From Alphaproteobacteria bacterium (GTDB taxonomy: Bacteria > Pseudomonadota > Alphaproteobacteria > UBA828): 38,520 nt of DNA. A program made the translations under genes and the position numbers. Of this stretch, positions 22,976 through 32,419 are shown piece by piece; position 1 is the stretch's first letter, and every line of letters begins with the position of its first letter. The notes under the pieces are model-generated. The model had not been told where the DNA came from. It worked only from the letters and a program-made list of their open reading frames with translations, and ran no database searches. The stretch covers positions 1-38,520 of the forward strand of contig JAJDVB010000150.1 of assembly GCA_022826345.1 (NCBI GenBank), in the 5' to 3' direction.

Positions 22976-24664
22976 ATGGACATGGTCACCATGAACATCA
23001 TCGATTCGACGATGGTGTCCATCTGCCGTGAGATGGGCATCACGATGATGAAGACCTCCTACTCGACCATCTTCAACGAAGGGCTGGACTTCACCTGCGG
23101 CCTCGGCAACACGCGGGGCGACCTGATCGGCGTCGCAGAGTTCAACCCCTCGCAGATCGGCGGACTGCCGCTCGTCCTGCAGACCTCGGCCCAGGAAATC
23201 CCCCACGACGAGGTCGAGGAAGGCGACGTCATCGTCCACAACGACCCCTACCGGGGCGGCATGCACACGCCGGAGCACACCTTCATCAAGCCCGTGTTCT
23301 ACCGGGGCGAACTGATGGGCTACGCCGTCGCCATCGGCCATGTGGCGGAGGTGGGCGGCATGGTGCCGGGCGGCTTCGCCGGCGAGGCTACCGAGATCTT
23401 CCACGAGGGCATGCGCGTGCCCCCGGTCAAAATCAAGGAGCGCGGCGAGGACGTGGTCGAGGTGTGGAAGCTTCTGCTCGCCAACTACCGCACGCCCCGC
23501 ACCAACTACGGCGACTTCCGCGCGCTCATCAGCGCCGTCGACGTGGGCGCGGCCAGGCTCACCGCGCTGATCGAGAAATACGGGCCGGAGACTTTCCGCC
23601 AGACCGCGAACGATCTGATGGACTACGCCGAGGCCCGCATGCGGGCCGAACTCTCGGCGTTTCGCGACGGGGTCTACAGCTTCGAAGATTACATGGAGGA
23701 CGACGGCATCGAGGACCGGCCGTACAAGATCCACGTCGATGTCCACGTCCAGGGCGACGAGGTGGTGGTCGACTACGGCGGCTCCGACACCCAGGCGCAG
23801 GGGCCGATCAACGCGGTGCTCTCGGTCGCCTGGTCCTCGGCCTACAACGCGATCCTGCACCTCACCGACCCGTCGATCCCCAAGAACTCGGGCTGCTTCC
23901 GCCCGATCAAGATCGTGGCGCCCGGCGGCTCCATGGTGAACGCGGACTACCCGGCCACCTGCGTCGGCGGCAACACCGAGACCCACATCCGCATCGCCTA
24001 CACGATCATCGCGGCGCTCGCGCAATGCGTGCCGGACCGCGCCTTCGCCACCGACGCGGGCACCCACAGCAACTTCCTGTTCGGCGCCACCGACCCGCGC
24101 TCCGGCGACTACGTGGTCTGCTACGACTTCACCTGCGCCGCCTGGGGTGGGCGCTCCTTCGCCGACGGCAACGAGGTCATCAACTGCATCAACGGCAACT
24201 CGCGCATGGTGCCGATCGAGGTGTTCGAGGTGCGCTATCCGTGGATGATCGAGGAGTACGCGCTGCAGCCGGACACCGGCGGGCCCGGCCGGTACCGGGG
24301 CGCCCATGCGCTGGCCAAGATCCTGCGCTGCATGGACACGGAGATCACGGTGAGCTCGGTCTCAGACCGCCACAAGATGCGGCCCTGGGGCCTGCTGGGC
24401 GGCGGGCCGGGCGCGACGGGCGGGCTCTTCTATCAGGAAGCCGGCAGCAACGGCTGGCGCCCCTTCACCGAAGCCTTCGGCAAGACCTCGCCCAGCAAGT
24501 TCGCCAACGCGACCATCGGGCCCGGCGACCGGGTCCGGCTGATCGCGCCGGGCGCGGGTGGCTACGGCGATCCCGCGGAACGCGACCCGGCCATGATCGC
24601 CGAAGACCTGAGCGAAGGCTGGATCACGCCGGAGGGCGCGCGCCGCGACTACCGATACTATTGA
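22976..24664 (+). CDS. hyuB: Stand-alone hydantoinase B/oxoprolinase-family protein (HyuB-like)
   Basis: The 562-residue protein is a full-length B subunit: opening MDMVTMNIIDSTMVSICREMG, TSYSTIFNEGLDF near 27-39, GDVIVHNDPYRGGMHTPEHTF near 83-103, GHVAEVGGMVPGG near 120, and GAGGYGDPAERDP near the end. AGGAGG eight bases before the ATG at 22976 fixes the start. Unlike the other B genes here, no A gene lies on either side: upstream is a divergent TA-like pair and downstream a TIR gene on the opposite strand. It must use an A subunit encoded elsewhere, or its original partner was displaced by the foreign genes. The substrate is unknown. Confidence 0.9.
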   Translation: MDMVTMNIIDSTMVSICREMGITMMKTSYSTIFNEGLDFTCGLGNTRGDLIGVAEFNPSQIGGLPLVLQTSAQEIPHDEVEEGDVIVHNDPYRGGMHTPEHTFIKPVFYRGELMGYAVAIGHVAEVGGMVPGGFAGEATEIFHEGMRVPPVKIKERGEDVVEVWKLLLANYRTPRTNYGDFRALISAVDVGAARLTALIEKYGPETFRQTANDLMDYAEARMRAELSAFRDGVYSFEDYMEDDGIEDRPYKIHVDVHVQGDEVVVDYGGSDTQAQGPINAVLSVAWSSAYNAILHLTDPSIPKNSGCFRPIKIVAPGGSMVNADYPATCVGGNTETHIRIAYTIIAALAQCVPDRAFATDAGTHSNFLFGATDPRSGDYVVCYDFTCAAWGGRSFADGNEVINCINGNSRMVPIEVFEVRYPWMIEEYALQPDTGGPGRYRGAHALAKILRCMDTEITVSSVSDRHKMRPWGLLGGGPGATGGLFYQEAGSNGWRPFTEAFGKTSPSKFANATIGPGDRVRLIAPGAGGYGDPAERDPAMIAEDLSEGWITPEGARRDYRYY

Positions 24665-24708
24665 GAGTCCATCTCAACGAGCGCCCGAGTATTTGCTCCG
24701 CGCTACCT

Positions 24709-25800
24709 CTAAAATGGAATATCGTCTATATCACTGCTAGAAGTTTCGGAAATACTCTTTTCCTCAACAGAAAAGTCTTTTCCAGTCGCATCGCATAGGA
24801 ACTTTTCCAATCTTCTGTATTCATTGGTCAAGTATATGGCATTGTGAAGTTGATCATTGTCTCTAAATCCGTTCACAATCTCCTTGATCTCGGAGTCAGT
24901 CAATTCCTGCACAACCTCCTTCATTCGATTAAATCGCGATTTCGTCTCACAAAAATCTGGCGAATTCACAAATGCTCGCACTAACGAGGCTTGCAGCCTT
25001 TGCCCATCATAAACTTTCTCTGACAGCAACTTGTATATCTGAGGAGCTGCGGCAGTCAAATTATCAAGATTGCACTTCAATGCCTGCTGATTGCCGATAA
25101 AGCCCTCCGGGTCCTTGGTCTGTAACTTTACTGCTACAATTGGTATGTCTTTACCTAACGCGAAACCAATCTCCTGATTAGTCCAAATACTCTCATGAAA
25201 ATCGTCTGTGACGAAGGCCAACACGACTTCCATAGTTTCCAGACCCTTAATAATTTCGGCCTGCCAAATGCTCATTGGTTCAATGGAGTCGTGTGCTACA
25301 AAACACGATATGCCGTATGCCTCCAAAGCCTGTGCGAGCTCATTTGCCTCCGCTTTCCATTTATCCCTGTGACTAATGAATAGCCTAATCATTCCTGATT
25401 TCCAGATAGATAGTGAGTCTGGATCTCGCTTCACTCCCCCGTAAATGGGTCTGGCGCGCTGGCACTCCTCTTCGTTTTCATCGTGCACTTCGAGGTGAAC
25501 ATTTGCAAAGAATTCACCGTTAACATTAGCGCAAAGCGTGTTCAGGTCTTTACAAATTCGCTCTGCCACAGGATTTATGTGGTTGATATCAATTTTGGAC
25601 AGCTCTTCAATCGGCAGGAAGAGTTGAACATCGTGTCCATGTGTTCCACCATTCCAATTGTCGTAAACGGTTGCTTCTTCTACAAGCGCACGAGAGAGAC
25701 CTATTAGATCGCACAGCAGTCGGTTCCCATCCCGAGTATATTGTGCATGCAATAGATGACGATAAGTTGACAGTCTTCTTGGAAGGCGGAAATTTTCCAT
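24709..25800 (-). CDS. TIR-domain protein with an unknown N-terminal domain (putative defence effector)
   Basis: The 363-residue protein has a TIR domain at about residues 137-250: MIRLFISHRDK opens it, and SIWTNQEIGFALGKDIPIVAVKL near 204-226 carries the Glu (about 210) that is the catalytic NAD-cleaving residue in bacterial TIR enzymes. The N-terminal 120 residues are conserved-looking but unfamiliar to me, with VYDNWNGGTHGHDVQLFLP near 45-63. The C-terminal third is helical with no known domain, ending in acidic SDIDDIPF. Base composition is very different: a sample line was 42% G+C against 67% in the adjacent hyuB, so horizontal transfer is likely. TIR proteins of this kind often deplete NAD to stop phage infection. 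No partner gene such as a Thoeris ThsA lies next to it. The start at 25800 lacks a strong ribosome site. Confidence 0.85.
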   Translation of the reverse strand: MENFRLPRRLSTYRHLLHAQYTRDGNRLLCDLIGLSRALVEEATVYDNWNGGTHGHDVQLFLPIEELSKIDINHINPVAERICKDLNTLCANVNGEFFANVHLEVHDENEEECQRARPIYGGVKRDPDSLSIWKSGMIRLFISHRDKWKAEANELAQALEAYGISCFVAHDSIEPMSIWQAEIIKGLETMEVVLAFVTDDFHESIWTNQEIGFALGKDIPIVAVKLQTKDPEGFIGNQQALKCNLDNLTAAAPQIYKLLSEKVYDGQRLQASLVRAFVNSPDFCETKSRFNRMKEVVQELTDSEIKEIVNGFRDNDQLHNAIYLTNEYRRLEKFLCDATGKDFSVEEKSISETSSSDIDDIPF

Positions 25801-25824
25801 GGTTCTTAACTTCGCAACAGCGGT

Positions 25825-25838
25825 ATTAGTCCACTAAT
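25825..25838. repeat. Palindrome ATTAGT-CC-ACTAAT upstream of the TIR gene
   Basis: This exact 6-bp inverted repeat with a two-base centre lies 25 bases before the TIR start and four before the end of the neighbouring gene. It is AT-rich like the TIR gene. It might be an operator for that gene or a scar of its insertion. Confidence 0.5.
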
Positions 25839-25841
25839 GGT

Positions 25842-26237
25842 TCAGATGAGCGCGACGGCCGCCGCTGCGCACTCCTCGTCCTCCTCCCCGGTGCCGCCGC
25901 CGACGCCGCAGGCGCCGATGACCTGGCCGTCGCGGATGATCGGCACGCCGCCGCGGCCCAGGATCATGTGGCCACCGTCCTTCGCGACGATGCCGCGGAA
26001 GGTGGGGTGGTCCGCCCGCTCGGTGAGGTCGCCGCTCGGGCGGCCGAAGGCGGCCGACGCGGCGGCCTTGCCCTGGCTGCCATAGACGGCGGCCCAGATG
26101 GCGCCATCCATGCGCTGAAACGAGACCAGCTTACCGCCCGCATCGCAGACCGCGACGCAGACCAGGATATCGATACTCCGCGCGTGCTCCATCGCGCCCT
26201 CGGCAACACGGTTGGCTTCGTCGAGTGATAACGTCAT
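25842..26237 (-). CDS. GlcG/HbpS-like heme-binding family protein (DUF336)
   Basis: The 131-residue protein is a GlcG-type domain: it begins SLDEANRVAEGAMEHA, then VCVAVCDAGGKLVSFQRMDGA, the conserved KAAASAAFGRPSGDL, and GGVPIIRDGQVIGACGVGGGTGEEDEECAAAAV at the end. Family members occur in glycolate utilisation, corrinoid and other small-molecule loci, and some bind heme or cobalamin-like cofactors. GGGGAGG six bases before the ATG at 26237 secures the start. It follows the large oxoprolinase-type gene by 35 bases, so it is the last member of that transcript. I cannot assign its ligand. Confidence 0.9.
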   Translation of the reverse strand: MTLSLDEANRVAEGAMEHARSIDILVCVAVCDAGGKLVSFQRMDGAIWAAVYGSQGKAAASAAFGRPSGDLTERADHPTFRGIVAKDGGHMILGRGGVPIIRDGQVIGACGVGGGTGEEDEECAAAAVALI

Positions 26238-26272
26238 GGCATTCCTCCCCTGGATATTCGTTTAGCTCAGCG

Positions 26273-29200
26273 TCACTCAGCCGCTTCCGGTAACGGCTCC
26301 GCCCGCTCCGCCGCCGGCCCGTAGCCGCCTCCCGTCGGAGTCTGGAGAACGAAAACATCGCCCGGCCCGACATGGGTGCTGTCGCGACCCGAAAGCTCGA
26401 GCACGGAGCCGTCCGCCCGCTCGACCCAGTTGCGGCCGCACTGGCCGGGCTCGCCGCCTGCCATGCCGTAGGGCGGCACGATGCGGTGGTTGGAGACGAT
26501 GACCAACTCCATGTCTTCGAGAAAGCGGATGCGCCGGTCGCAGCCCGAGCCGCCGACATAGGCGCCTGCACCGCCCGAGCCGTGCCGCACTGAGAAGGTG
26601 TCGAGCATCACCGGGTAGCGCCACTCCAGCACTTCGGGGTCGGTGAGCCGCGTGTTGGTCATGTGCGTATGCACCGCCGAGGTGCCGTCGAAGCCCGGCC
26701 CCGCGCCCGAGCCGCCGCACACGGTCTCGTAGTACTGGTGCGTGTCGTTGCCGAAGATGACGTTGTTCATGGTCCCCTGGCTCGCTGCGAGCACGCCGAG
26801 GGCGCCGTAGAGCGCATCGGTCACGGCCTGGCTGGTCTCGGTATTGCCGGCGACGACGGCGGCCGGATACTCCGGCGCCAGCATGGAGCCCTCGGGGATG
26901 ACGATGTTGATCGGCTTGAGACAGCCCTCGTTCAGCGGGATGTTGTCGTCCACCAGGGTGCGGAAGACGTAGAGCACGGCCGAGCGGCAGACCGCAGACG
27001 GCGCATTGAAGTTGGTCGGCCGCTGCGCGCTGGTACCCGTGAAGTCGACGGTGGCCTCGCGCTTCTCCTTGTCGAAGCTGATCTTGACCTTGATCTTGCC
27101 GCCCTCGTCCAGCGGATAGGTGAATTCGCCGTCCGCCATCACGTCGATGACGCGGCGCACCTGCTCCTCCGCATTGTCCTGGACGTGGCGCATGTAGGCG
27201 TGGACCACGTCCAGGCCGAACTGCTCAATCATCTTGTGGACCTCGCCGACGCCCCTGTTGCCGGCGGCGATCTGCGCCTTGAGGTCGGCGACGTTGTGGT
27301 CGGGCTGGCGCGCGGGATAGCGGCCGGCGGCGAGGTGCGCGCGCAGCTTGTCCTCCAGGAAGACGCCGGCATCCACCAACTTGAAGTTGTCGAAGAGGAT
27401 GCCCTCCTCCTCCACGGTGCGGCTGTCCGGCGGAGTCGAGCCAGGCGTGCGCCCGCCGATATCAGCGTGATGGCCGCGGCTCGCGACGAAAAACAGGATC
27501 TCCTCGCCCGCCTCGTCGAAGATCGGCGTGATAACGGTCACGTCCGGCAGGTGGGTGCCGCCGTTGTAGGGCGCGTTCACCACGTAGACATCGCCGGGCT
27601 TCAGGGCGCCGCGGTTCTCCTGCAGCACCGTGCGCACCGATTGGCCCATGGAGCCCAGATGGATCGGGATGTGGGGCGCATTGGCCACCAGATTGCCGTC
27701 GGGGTCGAACATCGCGCAGGAGAAATCGAGCCGTTCCTTGATGTTCACCGAATAGGCGGTGTTCTCCAGCGTCACGCCCATCTGCTCGGCAATGGACATG
27801 AAGAGGTTGTTGAAGACTTCAAGCATCACCGGGTCGCACTCGGTGCCCACCGCGAATGTGCGCTCCAGGGGGACAACGCGGGTGAGCACGAGGTGGCTCT
27901 TCGCCGTCAGCTCCGCCTGCCAGCCGGGCTCGACCACGGTCGTGGCGGTCTGCTCGCGGACGATCGCGGGGCCAGTGACGCGGTTGCCCGGCAGCATGGC
28001 GTCCCGGTCGAACACCGGGGTGTCGTGCGCGCTTCCGTCCATGTGGGCCTGCACCGTCGCGAGCCGTGGAAGCGCGTCGGCAGCCGCGCGGTCGCTCCGG
28101 TCCGGCTCCTGCGTCTCCGCCATCACGCCGATGCCTTCCACCGCCGCCGCTTCGACGATCAGCCTCTTCTGCGGCATGATGAAGCCGTAAATCCGATGAT
28201 GCGCGGCCTCGAACCGGGCCTGCATCTCCTGCGGCGTTCCGAACTCGATGGCGTGCGGCGTGTCGCTCCCGTCGTAACGGATGTGCGCGCGACGGAGGAC
28301 CTCGATGCGCGCGTCGGGGATGTCCTGCTCCCGCAGCTCCGTCTCGGCCTGTCCGGCGAGATCGTCGAGCACCGCCGCAAGCTCGGGCATCAGCGCGTCG
28401 TCCAGCGGCGCCTCGACGGCCCGCTCCCGGAGCGCGCGAATGTCCGCGAGTCCCATGCCGTAGGCCGAGAGCACACCGGCGAAGGGGTGGATCAGCACCG
28501 TCGTCATGCCGAGCGCGTCCGCCACCAGGCAGGCGTGCTGGCCGCCCGCCCCGCCGAAGCAGTTGAGCGTGTAGCCGGTCACGTCGTAGCCGCGCTGCAC
28601 CGAGATCTTCTTGATCGCGTTGGCCATGTTCTCCACCGCGATCTTGAGGAAGCCGGCGGCGACCTCGGTGGGCGTGCGCTCGTCGCCCGTGGCCTCGCGG
28701 ATCTCCGCCGCCAGGCCTGCGAATTTCTCGCGCACCGCGTCGGCGTCCAGCGGCTCGTCCTGGCCGGGGCCGAAGACGTGGGGGAAGAATTCAGGCTGCA
28801 GCGTGCCGAGCATGACGTTGCAGTCGGTGACGCAGAGCGGCCCGCCCCGCCGGTAGCTCGCCGGTCCCGGATCGGCACCCGCCGATTCGGGCCCCACGCG
28901 GTAGCGCGCGCCGTCGAAGAAGCAGATCGAGCCGCCGCCCGCCGCCACCGTGTGGATCAGCATCATCGGTGCGCGCATGCGCACGCCGGCCACCAGCGTC
29001 TCGAAGGCGCGCTCGTAGGCGCCGTCGTAGTGCGCCACGTCCGTCGACGTGCCGCCCATGTCGAAGGAGATGATCTTGTCGAAGCCCGCCTGCCCCGCCG
29101 TCTCCACCGCGCCGACGATGCCCCCGGCCGGTCCGCTCAATATCGCGTCCTTGCCCTGGAAGAGCGTCGCGTCGGTCAAGCCGCCGCTCGACTGCATGAA

Positions 29201-29917
29201 CATGAGCCGCGTGCCGCCCAGCTCCGCCGCCACCTGATCGACGTAGCGGCGCAGCAGCGGCGAGAGGTAGGCATCGACCACGGTGGTGTCGCCGCGGCTC
29301 ACGAGCTTCATAAGCGGGCTGGTCTCGTAGCTTGTCGATACCTGGGTGAAGCCGATCTCGCGCGCGAGTTCCGCCGCCGCCTGCTCGTGCGCGGGGAAGC
29401 GATAGCCGTGCATGAAGACGATGGCGACGGAGCGGATGCCGTCGTCGTAGGCCGCCTGAAGCAAGGGCCGCGCCGCCGCCCCGTCCAGCGCGCGGAGCAC
29501 GGTGCCGTCGGCCATCACCCGCTCGTCCACCTCGACGACGCGCTCGTAGAGCATCGAGGGCAAGACGATCTGGCGGTCGAAGAGGTTGGGCCGCGTCTGG
29601 TAGCCGATTCGGAGCGCATCGGCGAAGCCCATGGTCGTGACCAGCAGGGTGCGGTCGCCTTCACGCTCCAGCAAGGCGTTGGTCGCCACCGTGGTGCCCA
29701 TCTTGACCACGTCGATCTCGTCGCCGGGAATCGGCGCACCGGCGGCGACGCCCATGAGCTCGCGAATCCCCTGGATCGCGGCATCGCGGTAGTGCTCCGG
29801 GTTCTCGGAGAGGAGCTTGCGCGTCACCAGGGCGCCGTCGGGACTACGCCCCACGATGTCGGTGAAGGTCCCGCCCCGGTCGATCCAGAATTGCCAGCGC
29901 GGCTGGGAATCAGCCAT
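26273..29917 (-). CDS. Fused HyuA-HyuB, 5-oxoprolinase (ATP-hydrolysing)-like
   Basis: This 1214-residue single-chain enzyme has the layout of 5-oxoprolinase, which opens the pyroglutamate ring with ATP to give glutamate. The A part begins [21 protein letters not shown] at residues 8-28, then [28 protein letters not shown] near 285, [12 protein letters not shown] and the [18 protein letters not shown] block, with [20 protein letters not shown] near 460. The B part starts near residue 695: ...[61 protein letters not shown] and GGGGGYGP-like [15 protein letters not shown] at the end. Length and [12 protein letters not shown] fit bacterial 5-oxoprolinase well. The ATG at 29917 is preceded by GGAG nine bases away. 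It is the fourth HyuA/B locus here, and the only fused one. A lactam other than 5-oxoproline remains possible. Confidence 0.93.
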   Translation of the reverse strand: MADSQPRWQFWIDRGGTFTDIVGRSPDGALVTRKLLSENPEHYRDAAIQGIRELMGVAAGAPIPGDEIDVVKMGTTVATNALLEREGDRTLLVTTMGFADALRIGYQTRPNLFDRQIVLPSMLYERVVEVDERVMADGTVLRALDGAAARPLLQAAYDDGIRSVAIVFMHGYRFPAHEQAAAELAREIGFTQVSTSYETSPLMKLVSRGDTTVVDAYLSPLLRRYVDQVAAELGGTRLMFMQSSGGLTDATLFQGKDAILSGPAGGIVGAVETAGQAGFDKIISFDMGGTSTDVAHYDGAYERAFETLVAGVRMRAPMMLIHTVAAGGGSICFFDGARYRVGPESAGADPGPASYRRGGPLCVTDCNVMLGTLQPEFFPHVFGPGQDEPLDADAVREKFAGLAAEIREATGDERTPTEVAAGFLKIAVENMANAIKKISVQRGYDVTGYTLNCFGGAGGQHACLVADALGMTTVLIHPFAGVLSAYGMGLADIRALRERAVEAPLDDALMPELAAVLDDLAGQAETELREQDIPDARIEVLRRAHIRYDGSDTPHAIEFGTPQEMQARFEAAHHRIYGFIMPQKRLIVEAAAVEGIGVMAETQEPDRSDRAAADALPRLATVQAHMDGSAHDTPVFDRDAMLPGNRVTGPAIVREQTATTVVEPGWQAELTAKSHLVLTRVVPLERTFAVGTECDPVMLEVFNNLFMSIAEQMGVTLENTAYSVNIKERLDFSCAMFDPDGNLVANAPHIPIHLGSMGQSVRTVLQENRGALKPGDVYVVNAPYNGGTHLPDVTVITPIFDEAGEEILFFVASRGHHADIGGRTPGSTPPDSRTVEEEGILFDNFKLVDAGVFLEDKLRAHLAAGRYPARQPDHNVADLKAQIAAGNRGVGEVHKMIEQFGLDVVHAYMRHVQDNAEEQVRRVIDVMADGEFTYPLDEGGKIKVKISFDKEKREATVDFTGTSAQRPTNFNAPSAVCRSAVLYVFRTLVDDNIPLNEGCLKPINIVIPEGSMLAPEYPAAVVAGNTETSQAVTDALYGALGVLAASQGTMNNVIFGNDTHQYYETVCGGSGAGPGFDGTSAVHTHMTNTRLTDPEVLEWRYPVMLDTFSVRHGSGGAGAYVGGSGCDRRIRFLEDMELVIVSNHRIVPPYGMAGGEPGQCGRNWVERADGSVLELSGRDSTHVGPGDVFVLQTPTGGGYGPAAERAEPLPEAAE

Positions 29918-29964
29918 GTCGCGATACTCCAACTATCGAAATAACGGCGGCCGGTCTGCGGCCC

Positions 29965-30744
29965 TCAGTCCACCAGCCCGATCTCGTCGCCGGCCTTGAC
30001 CGGCCCCTCCTTGATCACCGCCGCGTAGACCCCGGCGAAGCCGTCGCGCGTGCGATTGACGTGCTTCAAGAGCGCGGGCGTGGTCTCGGCGGTCTCAGGG
30101 TGGATGGTGATGAACTTGCAGCGGGGGTCGCGCTCCACGACCATCAGCTCGACCTTGTCGCCCACCGCGACCCTACGGCCCACCAGCTCGTCCTCGTAGA
30201 AGCCGCCCTGCTCGCTCCAATCGACGTAGAGGTTGGAGCGGAACTGCAGCTTGTGGACATCAATGCCGGTCTCCTCGGCAAGCTGGCCCACGGTCTGCAG
30301 CGAGAACAGCGTCACCGGCCGGCAATCGACCAGGCTGCGCTGGGTGAACCGCAGCGAGAGATCGCCCTTGGACCTGTCCTCGATCCCGTCCAGGAAGGCC
30401 GGGTCCTCGATATCCAGCACCGAGCCGTCGGGGCGTTCCACCTCGACGGCGAAGGCGTCCGCCTCCGGAAAGGGCGCATGGATGTTGGCGGGATGGCCCA
30501 TCGCCTCTTCCATGTTGTCGGGCTTGAGCGTGCCATCGCGCTGCTTGAAGCGCGCCTGGTAGAGCACCAGGTCCTCCTGCTCCCGCGCCGTGTGCCAGGG
30601 GAAGGCCGGGTCCGCGGCGGAGGACGCGATCGCATAGACCCGATCGCCCATCAGCCCGGTGAAGGCCACGAAGATCTCGTCGACCTCCTCGCCCCGCATG
30701 CTCTTCACCGGATACCGCCAGATGCTCTCAACCCTGCCCAACAT
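29965..30744 (-). CDS. MOSC domain-containing protein
   Basis: The 259-residue protein has an N-terminal MOSC_N barrel (ESIWRYPVKSMRGEEVDE near 6-23, the YPVKS motif being diagnostic) and a C-terminal MOSC domain with FRSNLYVDWSEQGGFYEDELVGRRVAVGDKVELMVVERDPRCKFITIHPETAE near 178-230. The Cys in DPRCKFITI corresponds to the conserved cysteine in mARC and YcbX, where it holds the molybdenum cofactor. Such proteins reduce N-hydroxylated bases and amidoximes, or carry sulfur. No ferredoxin domain is attached. It sits between the deaminase-like and oxoprolinase-like genes in a minus-strand run, 47 bases before the latter. Detoxification of N-hydroxylated analogues is a plausible inference. Confidence 0.92.
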   Translation of the reverse strand: MLGRVESIWRYPVKSMRGEEVDEIFVAFTGLMGDRVYAIASSAADPAFPWHTAREQEDLVLYQARFKQRDGTLKPDNMEEAMGHPANIHAPFPEADAFAVEVERPDGSVLDIEDPAFLDGIEDRSKGDLSLRFTQRSLVDCRPVTLFSLQTVGQLAEETGIDVHKLQFRSNLYVDWSEQGGFYEDELVGRRVAVGDKVELMVVERDPRCKFITIHPETAETTPALLKHVNRTRDGFAGVYAAVIKEGPVKAGDEIGLVD

Positions 30745-30884
30745 CGCTCTGCCCTTTCCCGTTCACGTGACCACCGCCGGCCGCCCCTTACGCCCCTGTG
30801 TACACCATTTACGGACGTTCTTCCGGAATGAAGCGGGATTCTTCAGGCCATCGGGCAGCGCCCCGACCTCGCGACGCGGGCGGG

Positions 30885-32186
30885 TTAGCCTTGCGGCTTG
30901 TAAGTCAACGCCACGCTGTTGGGCCGCCCCGGCACGCTGAGCTCCGTCACGGTCTCCGGCGTGCGCGCAACCACCTCGCCGCGGCGGATCACCGCGAGCC
31001 GCGTCGCCCGCAGTCGAATCGCTTCCAGCGGGTCCGCGGCCTGGAGCACGACCATGTCGGCGTGGCAACCGGGCTCAAGCCCGTAACCCTCGAGGTGCAT
31101 CATCCTGGCGGGGTTCACCGTGATCGCGTCGAAGCAGGCCCGCACCTCGTCCTCCTTGAACATGGCCGCCACGTGCGAGCCCATGTGCGCGACCTCCAGC
31201 ATGTCGGCGCTGCCATAGACGTACCACGGGTCCATCATGCAATCCTGGCCGAAGGCTATAGTGATGCCCGCCTCTCTCAGCTCCGGCACGCGCGTCATGC
31301 CGCGCCACTTGGGATAGCTGCCGTTGTTGTGCCCCCACGCCGCGATGTTGGTCAGGGGATTGGGGGTCACGCCGATCTCAGACTCGGCGATCAGCGGGAT
31401 CAGCTTGCTGACGTAGTAGTTGTCCATGACGTGCATGGAGGCCAGATGCGAGGCCGTCACCCGCCCTTGCAGGCCGAGGCGGTGGGTCTCCCTGGAAAGC
31501 GTCTCGATGTGGCGCGACATCGGGTCGTCGGTCTCGTCGCAATGCATGTCGACGAGGAGCCCGCGGTCCGCCGCAATCTCCATGAGCTCGGTCACCGACG
31601 CGGTGCCGTCGGCCATCGTGCGCTCGAAATGAGGGATGCCGCCCACGACCTCGACGCCCATGTCGAGCGCCCGTCGCAGGAGCTCCTGCGCGTTGGGGTA
31701 GCGGTAATAGCCCATCTGCGGGAAGGCGATGAGCTGCAGGTCGATGTACGGCGCGACCCGGCGCTTGACCTCGAGCAGCGCCTCGACGCCGGTCAACCTG
31801 TCGTCGCAGACGTCCACATGGCTGCGAATCGCCTGGATTCCCTGGGCGAGCGCCATGTCGCAATAGGTCATCGCCCGCTCGGCAACCGCCTCCGGAGTCA
31901 ATTGGCGCTTCAGCTCATCCCAGAGGTAGATGCCCTCGAAGAGGAGGCCGGATTGGTCAGGGCGCGGCAGGGCGTCCGTCAGCGGGCGCGCCAGCGTCGC
32001 ATCCATGTGGAAGTGAGCATCGATGAAGGGCGGCGAGACCAGCCGGTCGGTGGCGTCAATTTCCTGCGCAGCCTCGGCCTCCAGCGCGGGCTCTACGGCA
32101 ACGATGCGCCCGTCCTGCACGCCGATGTCCACGCCCGTCCGCCCATCAGGCAGATTGGCGCCGCGCACGATCAAATCCATCGCCAT
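30885..32186 (-). CDS. Cytosine deaminase-like amidohydrolase (CodA family)
   Basis: The 433-residue metal-dependent ring deaminase resembles E. coli CodA along its length: DAHFHMD (metal-binding His pair, about 56-62), NQSGLLFEGI-like DQSGLLFEGIYLWDELK, RSHVDVCDD, LQLIAFPQMGYYRYPN, HCDETDDPMSRHIETLS (catalytic Glu), TASH, NPLTNI and WGHNNGSYPKWRGMTRV. The CodA FGHDD block reads FGQDC: the catalytic Asp is kept but the next residue, Asp314 in CodA and known to control substrate choice, is Cys, and the preceding His is Gln. Cytosine may therefore not be the substrate; creatinine or another iminolactam-like ring is possible. GGGGAGAG seven bases before the ATG supports the start. It stands 234 bases after hyuB3 and 140 before the MOSC gene, on their strand. 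Confidence 0.9.
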   Translation of the reverse strand: MAMDLIVRGANLPDGRTGVDIGVQDGRIVAVEPALEAEAAQEIDATDRLVSPPFIDAHFHMDATLARPLTDALPRPDQSGLLFEGIYLWDELKRQLTPEAVAERAMTYCDMALAQGIQAIRSHVDVCDDRLTGVEALLEVKRRVAPYIDLQLIAFPQMGYYRYPNAQELLRRALDMGVEVVGGIPHFERTMADGTASVTELMEIAADRGLLVDMHCDETDDPMSRHIETLSRETHRLGLQGRVTASHLASMHVMDNYYVSKLIPLIAESEIGVTPNPLTNIAAWGHNNGSYPKWRGMTRVPELREAGITIAFGQDCMMDPWYVYGSADMLEVAHMGSHVAAMFKEDEVRACFDAITVNPARMMHLEGYGLEPGCHADMVVLQAADPLEAIRLRATRLAVIRRGEVVARTPETVTELSVPGRPNSVALTYKPQG

Positions 32187-32363
32187 GTCGTCTCTCCCCT
32201 TATCCGCTTCGCCTCAAGCGACGCAGACCGCGACCATAGTGAGGAATGCGGGCCAGGCCCGCCATCGACACGAGACCAGTTCAAGGATGGCGACAGCTTA
32301 AGCGCCCTGCGCCTGCGCAGCCCCGCCTCCTGCAGCCGCTATATCCCGGGCAATTCTCGCGAG

Positions 32364-32388
32364 ACCGCCGTAAGCCTCATTCGGCGGT
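32364..32388. other. Hairpin in the gap between hyuB and the deaminase-like gene
   Basis: ACCGCCG and CGGCGGT form a 7-bp stem around an 11-base loop, in the 233-base gap downstream of hyuB. No T-run follows on either strand. It might mark the end of the hyuAB transcript. I see no gene in this gap. Confidence 0.3.
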
Positions 32389-32419
32389 CAATACGAGCCG
32401 ACTTCGGGGTGTTTGTCCC

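Noticed and set aside
26663..29944. A 1093-codon plus-strand frame opposite the 5-oxoprolinase-like gene
   Set aside because: Long antisense frames are expected in GC-rich coding DNA. The composition is His/Arg/Gly rich with no domain motif.
30831..30845. A single GCGGGATT near the deaminase-like gene as a third decamer array
   Set aside because: Only one copy of the motif, without ten-base repetition.
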